Assembly (NCBI RefSeq): GCF_000241485.1
Contig: NZ_JH584241.1
Location: 1,487,424 to 1,547,779, forward strand
Source: Sphingomonas sp. PAMC 26605
GTDB lineage: Bacteria; Pseudomonadota; Alphaproteobacteria; Sphingomonadales; Sphingomonadaceae
Length of the DNA stretch: 60,356 bases
Reading direction: 5' to 3'
In this document: positions 54,901 through 60,356 of the stretch, piece by piece
Numbering within the stretch: position 1 is the stretch's first letter
Layout: every line of letters begins with the position of its first letter
The notes under the pieces: generated by a model
Databases searched by the model: none
What the model saw: only the letters and a program-made list of their open reading frames with translations
What the model was told of the DNA's origin: nothing
Program-made: the position numbers and the translations under genes

Positions 54901-55457
54901 AGGTCCGCCAGTTTGGCGGGCAGTTCGTAGATGACGTTCTCAATCCCGACACATGGTCAAGCTGGGGCAATGCCGGCAAGACGATCATCAACGATCTGAA
55001 ATCGGAGTTCATCAAGCTAGCGCTGATTAACCCGCTGAAGAACCTGATCAACGGAAACAGTGCGCTCCCCACGCTTTCGTCGGCGATCTCGAACATCGGC
55101 AAGCTGTTCGGCGGCGGTTCGGCGGCGGTCCCACACAATGCATCGGGGACTGAGAGCTTCTCCGGGGGGGCGACCTGGGTGAACGAGAACGGCCCAGAAA
55201 TAGCCGATCTGCCGAATGGCACGCGGATTTACCCCGCAGCGGAAACCCGCCGCATGCTTGCGGGGAACGATAATACCGGCGGCGGTGGGCACACCATCAT
55301 CATCAATGCAGACCGTTCCGTGCTTTCAGATGAAGTGCGCGGCTGGGTTTCCGAGGGCATCGCCATTGCTTCGACCCACGGCGCGGCGGGCGGTGCAGCT
55401 CTCGGGCAGGCCGAGAACGCGGCCGCCAGTGCGCGGACGCTGGGCCGGCGTTGGTGA
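51906..55457 (+). CDS. Tail length tape measure protein
   Basis: The 1183-residue, mostly helical protein sets tail length. It has long Ala/Glu/Lys-rich coiled-coil stretches, a hydrophobic patch (LTALLNPLTIGLGAIAVAAI, about residue 330), GLY/ALA-rich turns and a C-terminal ENGPEIADLPNGTRIYPAAE typical of lambda-family tape measures. GAAGGAG lies 6 bases before the ATG at 51906. At about 1.5 angstrom per residue the tail would be near 180 nm (rule of thumb). Confidence 0.92.
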   Translation: MADRSVAIRLATAGKATVVRDITDIGDAQEAQAQRWQKAYEKAGDDVTVSLRRQAQAAAKIAAIMPQTNVQFAAQTAAGTNYQGASARDSAAAFRELLAAEDALDAKSRALLAILEPVRVAQERYNAEVADAAKLHDANRISLDQFIAAEARAAAALERTTGASRTSGQAETAATKYSISPDTAIVGKSAAESASALSELLTLQEQQEARATSLRAKLDPLYVAQQKYDAEIKSAGELLAAGAISQDLHSTAVASSEKALAAAKREVEGHSSALNLNRTQMIIGQSAVMRFTDSLIAGQSPIRAFALEAHKLGEVISFDDGGVAGGMAKLTALLNPLTIGLGAIAVAAIAAAVAGEEYAAAEAKLSAISEGTGRLLGQSGEQLEASAEAAARAGNITISAARDIETGYLKVAKAGDVLIGLTAITKDFAAATGTDMKAAQAALGAAFADPIKGAQDLTEQYGVLTQAQIEHISKLVEEGNAAGAQRALVADLKDAFDGASEHATGLALAWERITHGTQDAWNWLGKYSDLLVTTALKDNFLTSWLVTPNAVQKRSTGPSAADLAAQQRASSVADDYTGANQLEAYRKNAGALRQGLNTPGLSADQRSSMTTALDAYSHALDTFIPKQDKANQLAALDAKIAATKVPAAKAALAAQREQVASAGEVVTSADVLARAHSKADAAAARATHTNGAHAASLARQAESMEAAAKSSLDLADAYLKGDSAAIEAEARRKAVTDATRKGIDVEAQVRRQLNLNVAEAVATGAKSVAQLRDETSARTDANAKVDAGKLKTADLARALSDEAALRPLLRLQTVAQGSALTALTKVIDAYREALDKAHTAESDTAANASVAASQRRIDDTKAAIADLSKSPRDQAIAAAYRAGNNEADDGHYSGAKRQEVVDIKTEEAYADFAKTRAKYVVDQIQSQQDSLALSQRDLELQGANEDNRTVELDQLKASLAIKRLFPEMTDAERAAILKGIAAQDALNAKLKVTAAALDEVRQFGGQFVDDVLNPDTWSSWGNAGKTIINDLKSEFIKLALINPLKNLINGNSALPTLSSAISNIGKLFGGGSAAVPHNASGTESFSGGATWVNENGPEIADLPNGTRIYPAAETRRMLAGNDNTGGGGHTIIINADRSVLSDEVRGWVSEGIAIASTHGAAGGAALGQAENAAASARTLGRRW

Positions 55458-56053
55458 TGAGTGTCCTGCTCTCATGGTCACGTATCGCTACGCTGACGAT
55501 CCGTCCGCAATTGTTCAGCGGCGATCAGGAAGGCAGCCTAGGTGGCCCGACCCTGCCCGTCCCGCGCATGGGCGACCGATTTGCAGTCGATCTTACCACG
55601 ACGCAGCTGGGGCAGGATGCGGAAAGCCGTCAATTCGTGGCGAAGCTCTTCCAGGCGACAACGCTCGACGCCCGTATTCCGCTCTGCGCGCCGAATGCCG
55701 GAGCTATCTTCGGCGCACGTGGTGCTATCGTCGATGGCGCAGGCCAAAGCGGATCGAGCGTCGCCGTGCGCGGCATGCGGCCGTGGACCGAGTTGCTCGC
55801 CGGCAACTTCTTCCACATCGGCCATGCCGATACCTTCTTCATCTACATGATCGCCGGCCGGATCATGGCCGATGGTGCCGGCAAAGCGCTCGTGCCGATC
55901 TGGCCGATGCTGCGCTTCCTGACCGTCGATGGCGAGACGTGCGAATTCGAAGAACCAGTCATCGCCGGCAAGCTGACGGGCTTCGACAAGGGGGCATCGT
56001 TTTCCAAGAACCGAACCGACCCGATCCAATTTAGCATTTCGGAGCGAGCATGA
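55457..56053 (+). CDS. Tail tip protein, uncharacterised
   Basis: A 198-residue beta-rich protein (TLTIRPQLFSGDQEGSLGGP, then MRPWTELLAGNFFHIGHADT). It sits where siphophages encode distal tail or baseplate hub parts. ATG at 55457 overlaps the tape measure stop (TGATG). No family assigned. Confidence 0.6.
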   Translation: MSVLLSWSRIATLTIRPQLFSGDQEGSLGGPTLPVPRMGDRFAVDLTTTQLGQDAESRQFVAKLFQATTLDARIPLCAPNAGAIFGARGAIVDGAGQSGSSVAVRGMRPWTELLAGNFFHIGHADTFFIYMIAGRIMADGAGKALVPIWPMLRFLTVDGETCEFEEPVIAGKLTGFDKGASFSKNRTDPIQFSISERA

Positions 56054-56703
56054 CCTTCCGTCTTACGCCGCAAATGGGCGCTGCGCTGCGCGCCGGCGTC
56101 TCGCCGATCGCGCCGCTCATCGAAGCGATATTGCCGGGGCACACGCTTCACCATCTGGTAGGTTCGGGCGAGGCCATGTGGGGCGAGCGGAAGTTCACTG
56201 GCCGCGATCCGAAGTTCGGGGTTCTGCTTGCGGCCGGGGATCTGAAAGACGGGGTCGGTGACGAAGCGCCCGACTGGGAGCTTACGTTTGGCCCGCCCGA
56301 CGAGGCGTCCGCGGCGGACTTGGTTTCTGCGACCGCGCAGGGTGGCATCGTCAACGGTTGGGTTGGCGTGATCGACCGCGAAACCGGGCTGATATTGCCG
56401 GACCCGATCCAAGTTTTTGCTGGCACGCTGGACGTACCCAAGCTGCAAGTGGGGAAAGGGACACTCTCTGCCGTTTGGCGATGCGTGTCGGCGTTGGAGG
56501 CATTCCACGATCAGGAAGTGGGCGCGCGTCTGTCCGACGCCTTCCATCAGATGATCTGGCCTGGTGAAACGGGCTGCGCCAATATGTCGGGTATCGCCAA
56601 GGTCTCGAACTGGGGCGTCGAGAAGCCGCCATCGGGGGTGAGCTACGCTTCGAGCGCTCCCGCTGGCTATACCAACCCGATGTTTCAGCGGCTCGCGGCA
56701 TGA
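56050..56703 (+). CDS. Tail tip/baseplate hub-like protein
   Basis: A 217-residue protein (MTFRLTPQMGAALRAGVSPI, GEAMWGERKFTGRDPKFGVL, later VWRCVSALEAFHDQEVGARL). Position and the FHDQE region resemble DUF2163-like tail hub proteins of the GTA/alphaproteobacterial phage type, but the match is weak. Coupled to both neighbours by 4-base overlaps. Confidence 0.55.
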   Translation: MTFRLTPQMGAALRAGVSPIAPLIEAILPGHTLHHLVGSGEAMWGERKFTGRDPKFGVLLAAGDLKDGVGDEAPDWELTFGPPDEASAADLVSATAQGGIVNGWVGVIDRETGLILPDPIQVFAGTLDVPKLQVGKGTLSAVWRCVSALEAFHDQEVGARLSDAFHQMIWPGETGCANMSGIAKVSNWGVEKPPSGVSYASSAPAGYTNPMFQRLAA

Positions 56704-57116
56704 TCGAAATGATCGCGCGCCAGCAGGCAGCGCAGGCAACGGTCGATCGCTTCAAGGATCGTCCCTTCGCGTACGGGAAGGACGATTGCGTCCGCCTGGC
56801 GGCGTTTGTTCTGCGCAAGCGCGGTCATCGGCCGCAGCTCGGCAAAGCGGGTGGCTATTCGTCGCTGATCGGCGCGCGCCGCGCGCTCAAGCGGGCTGGC
56901 TATGAAACGCTCGCGGGAGCGCTGGACGCGCTCGGCCTCGCCCGCATTGCGCCCGCCGGCGTTCTCCCGGCCGATATCGTGATGGTCGCCTCCGATGTGT
57001 TCGATGGTGGGCTCGGCGTTGTCGTTGGAAACGGGCGGGTAATCGGATGGCATGAGGATTCCGACAAAGCGGAGATCTGCCATCCGCTTTCGTTCGTCGG
57101 CGCGTGGCGCACCTGA
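56700..57116 (+). CDS. NlpC/P60-like tail peptidase (DUF6950-like)
   Basis: A 138-residue protein with FAYGKDDCVRLAAFVLRKRG (about residues 23-42); the Cys is in the position of an NlpC/P60 catalytic cysteine. Later segments are PADIVMVASDVFDGGLGVVV and GWHEDSDK, but the expected His is not clear. It may cleave peptidoglycan during DNA entry. Order (hub, peptidase, gpJ-like) is the usual one. Confidence 0.7.
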   Translation: MIEMIARQQAAQATVDRFKDRPFAYGKDDCVRLAAFVLRKRGHRPQLGKAGGYSSLIGARRALKRAGYETLAGALDALGLARIAPAGVLPADIVMVASDVFDGGLGVVVGNGRVIGWHEDSDKAEICHPLSFVGAWRT

Positions 57117-57119
57117 TCG

Positions 57120-59105
57120 ATGGCTAAGTTCCTTAAAACAGCCGCGCTCGTGGTTGGGGCGGTAGCACTGATCGCGACCGGCGTCGGCGCGGCTGCCAGC
57201 GCGGGCTTGATCGGTGCCGGATTGGGCGGGACCGCGACCTTCCTCGGCGTGTCGGCAGCGACGTTTGCGACGATCGGCACGGTCGCTAGCGTCGCGGCAG
57301 GCGTCCTATCTTTCGCGGCAGCAGCGATGGCGCCCAAGGGCACCGTCGGCGGCAATCAGACGCAATTTACGATCGACAAAGAGTCGGGAAATCCCGTCGT
57401 ACTCGGCCGCACGGCGTCGGGTGGGAAAGTGGTGCATCGCCAGACTCACGGCGCGAAGAACGAATATGAGAGCTGGGTAACGGTGCACAGCATCGGGCCG
57501 GTCCGGAGCATCGGCCCGCTGGAGATCGATCAGGTCGCAGAGTCGTTTGCGAGCGGCGGTGCGGCACTCGGGAGGTTCGCGGGTTTCATGTGGCTCGCGA
57601 CACAGCTCGGCGCATGCCCCGAGGCCAGTGCGCTGCCCGTGTTCAATGGCCCTGTCGCCGGGTGGGACGCCAATTCCAAGCTGTCTGGCAAAGCCGCAGA
57701 TATGTGGTGCCTGAAATTCGACAGCGCAGGTAAGAAGTTCCCGAGCGGCGTACCGCAGCGGGTGCGCGTGATCGAAGGGGTTTATGTCTACGACCCCCGG
57801 CTCGACTCGACCTATCCGGGTGGCATCGGCGCATGTCGGATCGATGATCCCGCGACGCACGTCTGGTCGGAAAACCCCGCGCTCCACGCCCTGACATGGG
57901 CGTATGGCCATCATCAAAACGGCATATTGGTGGCAGGCGGTGGTCTGGACATCGTCGGCATCGACGTCCCCCCCTTCGCGGAATGGGCATCGGTCTGCGA
58001 AGCGAACGGCTGGAAGGTCGGCGGCACCGTTTATACCCAGACCGACGATAGCTGGGACGTGCTCAAGATGATCGCCCAGGCGGGCGGCGGCGAAGTGATG
58101 CCTGTGGGCGCATTGCTTTCGTGCACCTTTTCGGCGCCGCGCGTGTCGATCGGGACGATCACTTCCGCCGATATCGCGGATACGATCGACGTACCGGGAA
58201 CCGCATCTCAGCGGCTTCGGCGCAATACGGTCATCCCCAAGGTACGATTGGAGGGGCAGGGCTGGGAGATCGTGCCCCTCAAGGCCCTGTCGATCGACCA
58301 CTACGTGACGGTGGATGGAGGCAAGCGGCCAAAAGAGCTTGAGTTGCCGCTTGTGCAGGATGCCGATCAGGGCGCCGAGCTTGGGCTTTACGATATTCTG
58401 AATAGCCGTGAGATCGACGGCATCATCTTGCCCTGCAAGGTTTACATGATCGGCTATCGCCCTGGCGATTGCGTGACATTACAAATTCCCGAAGCCGCGC
58501 TCGTCGATCGGGACGTGGTCATTCGCAATCGATCGCTTGGTGGATCGACAATGTCGGTGACTTTGACCGGTCGAACGGAAACGGCGGGGAAGCATCCTTT
58601 CGCTCTTGGCAAGGTCGGGACGCCACCCCCGACGCCAGATTTGAGCGTGCCCGGCGCCTATGATGAGGCTCCGGACGCCGAAGACTGGACGCTTAGCGGC
58701 ACCGCACTGTCCGCGAATGGCGCGTCGGTCCCGGCGCTACATGTCACTGGGGGGGTGAGCAACCCGAACGCGGATGCGGTGGTGTTCGAGTATCGATTGG
58801 ACACGGCAAGCGACTGGATGGCGGCGGGGTTCGAAGCGGCTGCGACGACAGACAAGGTGATCACCAGCATCACGCCGAACACCAGCTACCAGGTTGCGGT
58901 AAGCTATCGCGTGCGCGGTGTGATCGGGGCTCGGCTAGTGCTTGGCCCGGTAACCGCGGGCGCGCTCGTGCCGCCAGACGTTGCTACGTCCGACGATTTG
59001 CAAGCGACCAACACCAACCTCGCATCGGCGCAATCAACCATCGCGGAACAAGCGATCACCTTGGCCGACCTAAAGCGCCGCATCGACGACGCCGGCATCA
59101 GCTAA
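57120..59105 (+). CDS. Tail tip attachment protein (gpJ-like)
   Basis: A 661-residue protein. The first 75 residues are hydrophobic (LKTAALVVGAVALIATGVGA, ATFATIGTVASVAAGVLSFA), usual for tail-tip proteins. The middle is the phage tail-tip/gpJ core (GNPVVLGRTASGGKVVHRQT, and the SWDVLKMIAQAGGGEVMPVG part near 310). Residues about 530-640 form a fibronectin-like domain (EYRLDTASDWMAAGFEAAAT), with a short coiled coil at the end. It probably contacts the host receptor region. Confidence 0.82.
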   Translation: MAKFLKTAALVVGAVALIATGVGAAASAGLIGAGLGGTATFLGVSAATFATIGTVASVAAGVLSFAAAAMAPKGTVGGNQTQFTIDKESGNPVVLGRTASGGKVVHRQTHGAKNEYESWVTVHSIGPVRSIGPLEIDQVAESFASGGAALGRFAGFMWLATQLGACPEASALPVFNGPVAGWDANSKLSGKAADMWCLKFDSAGKKFPSGVPQRVRVIEGVYVYDPRLDSTYPGGIGACRIDDPATHVWSENPALHALTWAYGHHQNGILVAGGGLDIVGIDVPPFAEWASVCEANGWKVGGTVYTQTDDSWDVLKMIAQAGGGEVMPVGALLSCTFSAPRVSIGTITSADIADTIDVPGTASQRLRRNTVIPKVRLEGQGWEIVPLKALSIDHYVTVDGGKRPKELELPLVQDADQGAELGLYDILNSREIDGIILPCKVYMIGYRPGDCVTLQIPEAALVDRDVVIRNRSLGGSTMSVTLTGRTETAGKHPFALGKVGTPPPTPDLSVPGAYDEAPDAEDWTLSGTALSANGASVPALHVTGGVSNPNADAVVFEYRLDTASDWMAAGFEAAATTDKVITSITPNTSYQVAVSYRVRGVIGARLVLGPVTAGALVPPDVATSDDLQATNTNLASAQSTIAEQAITLADLKRRIDDAGIS

Positions 59106-59119
59106 ACTCGGAGCATAAA

Positions 59120-60356
59120 ATGGCGATTTCTGCCTATCTCCCGATCGTCGCCGATCGGGCGGGCGCCTGCGTGCGCAAAATCGAATTTATCGGGCTGGAC
59201 CTTCGAGACTCTGCGTTGCGCCTGCAGGTCCGAATGAAGCCAGACACGCCTGGCGCTCCGTTGATCGACCTGAGCATCGCCGAGGCTGATGCCGAGGGCT
59301 TGTGGCTTGCCGACTTCTCAGTCGCTGACGGTGTTCCGACGACCACGGTGCAGATCCGCATCGCGGAAACGACGATGAAGGACGACGCAAAGGTTCCTTA
59401 TATCGGTGAGCTTGGCGATGCGGCACCGCTGGCTTACGACCTGATTGCCACGATCGGCGGGGATAAGCGTCGGCTGATCTTCGGCGAATTTGTCGCGTTG
59501 GCGACGGTAAACGGCGCCGACGGTGCGCCGGCGTCGCGCCGCGAGGGCAGCGGACCTCGGTCAAAATCATGGTCAGCCTGGTCGAATGCGTCGGTGTCCG
59601 TTCTTACCGACGTTGCGCAGGTATCGATCGACGGGCTTGACCAGCTCGCGCCAATCGTTGCTACGGCGACCGCCGCAGCGGACCGGGCGGAAGCAGCCGA
59701 AGCCGGAGCGGTTACGGCTCTGGAAAGCCGGGCGCCAAAGAAAGCCCCGTTGTTCGAACCGGCAGACGGTCTTCCGGGAAATGTCGGGGGCTACGCGAAC
59801 TTCAAGCAGCCAGCGGACTCGATCCTTTCGGCGCCAGCCTTCGTCGGCGTGATCGGCAACCGCTTCGTGTTCGGCGACGGAGGTGAAGGGAACCGCGGCG
59901 CAGGGTTGGACCTCACGAGGGCTAGCGTTGGCTTCGGCACCAATCTGCTCTTCGACGAAGCTCCGACCATCCGACCGGGTATGGGCGCGCCCGCGTCGTT
60001 TGGCGGCTACAGCTTCGACATGCGGCCTGCCTACGGTTCCGCTCTTGGCGGCGACGTTTTTCGCGGCGTGATCGGCAACCGCTATGTCTTCTACGATTAC
60101 GGTCCCGGCAATAAGGGCTTCGGGATCGACCTGACCCGGTGTCTGCCGGACGTCGGATCGAACGCAGTGCTCGATAGCGACGGCGCCGGCAATCTCGCCT
60201 TCGGGCTGATGTACGGCCGCAAATTCCACACCGACACGCGTTCGGTCGAGATCAATGGCTATTACGCGCCAGGCGAGGCGGGCATCGCGAACGTCCCGCG
60301 CTGGAACCTGGTCCGGGTCGCGGCTGGCCCGCAGACCTTTGCGCGCTCACCCGACG
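59120..60356 (+). CDS. Tail fibre-like protein (3' end outside window)
   Basis: ATG at 59120 opens a frame that stays open for 412 codons to the window edge. The N-terminal 130 residues are a beta-rich attachment part (YLPIVADRAGACVRKIEFIG). A short helical linker (ATATAAADRAEAAEAGA) follows. The C-terminal region has two repeats of the form GVIGNR-F/Y-VF-x-D, then GL/IDLTR, about 73 residues apart. Likely a fibre with repeated receptor-binding beta units. Confidence 0.75.
   Translation, partial: MAISAYLPIVADRAGACVRKIEFIGLDLRDSALRLQVRMKPDTPGAPLIDLSIAEADAEGLWLADFSVADGVPTTTVQIRIAETTMKDDAKVPYIGELGDAAPLAYDLIATIGGDKRRLIFGEFVALATVNGADGAPASRREGSGPRSKSWSAWSNASVSVLTDVAQVSIDGLDQLAPIVATATAAADRAEAAEAGAVTALESRAPKKAPLFEPADGLPGNVGGYANFKQPADSILSAPAFVGVIGNRFVFGDGGEGNRGAGLDLTRASVGFGTNLLFDEAPTIRPGMGAPASFGGYSFDMRPAYGSALGGDVFRGVIGNRYVFYDYGPGNKGFGIDLTRCLPDVGSNAVLDSDGAGNLAFGLMYGRKFHTDTRSVEINGYYAPGEAGIANVPRWNLVRVAAGPQTFARSPD

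Larger units (their letters stand above)
26008..60356. mobile_element. Siphovirus-type prophage (left end to window edge)
   Basis: The element starts inside the tRNA-Val anticodon stem and runs past the right edge. It holds an integrase, CI/Cro switch, two DNA methyltransferases, primase, GapR-like protein, SF3 helicase and a full head and tail morphogenesis set in lambda-like order. Lysis genes and the right attachment site are not seen, so it is more than 34.3 kb. The head genes look intact, so it may be inducible. Confidence 0.93.

Overview
The window is high-GC alphaproteobacterial DNA that looks like a sphingomonad chromosome. The supporting evidence is a CcrM-type GANTC methyltransferase, an aa3-type cytochrome oxidase subunit IV next to a split pntA1/pntA2/pntB transhydrogenase, a DUF1272 protein, many intergenic palindromic repeats and sigma-54-type flagellar promoters. 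These assignments rest on reading motifs and gene order; no database search was run.

Host part, about 1-26007. A leftward flagellar operon (flgB-C-D-E-F-G-H, continuing off the left edge) diverges from a rightward set (motA, motB, flgA, flgM, flgN-like gene, flagellar lytic transglycosylase, flhA, fliA). Three TGGCAC-N5-TTGC-like sigma-54 promoters sit before flgB, motA and the transglycosylase gene. Then come a dicarboxylate-type symporter, glmM, a DUF1272 gene, thiD (carrying a repeat inside its reading frame), rnhB, ccrM (with three GANTC sites in its leader), folP, a glycine-zipper surface protein, an NtrC-family sigma-54 activator, and the cox-IV/pnt cluster. The pnt cluster is interrupted by a DUF559 gene bracketed by inverted repeats, and its pntA2 is frameshifted. 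A MarR-like regulator ends the host part.

Prophage part, about 26008 to beyond the right edge (more than 34 kb). A tRNA-Val(UAC) gene is cut right after its anticodon loop. A tyrosine integrase reads toward that junction, followed by an excisionase-like gene. A leftward arm carries a C5 methyltransferase, an HD nucleotidase-like gene and small membrane proteins. A LexA-like CI repressor and a Cro-like gene are flanked by GTACGY-N5-RCGTAC operators. The rightward early arm holds tightly overlapping small genes, an MT-A70 methyltransferase, a DnaG-like primase, a GapR-like protein and an SF3 helicase, followed by seven copies of a CGGCGGGTT iteron-like motif. The late region is siphophage-like: lambda-type terminase, gpW-like joiner, lambda-family portal, a protease/major-capsid fusion with a long Ala-Pro linker, DUF2190 decoration protein, tail completion proteins, tail tube, a gpG/gpGT pair with a textbook A-AAA-AAC slippery site, tape measure, tail-tip proteins, an NlpC-like protein, a gpJ-like protein and a truncated fibre gene. 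Lysis genes and the right attachment site are not in the window.

The best second-look items are the operator set with possible leaderless repressor mRNAs, the iteron cluster and its AT-rich flank, the repeated TGAAC motif overlapping the terminase start, the tRNA split, the poly-G frameshift in a prophage zinc-binding gene, the pntA2 frameshift, and the DUF559/inverted-repeat cassette.
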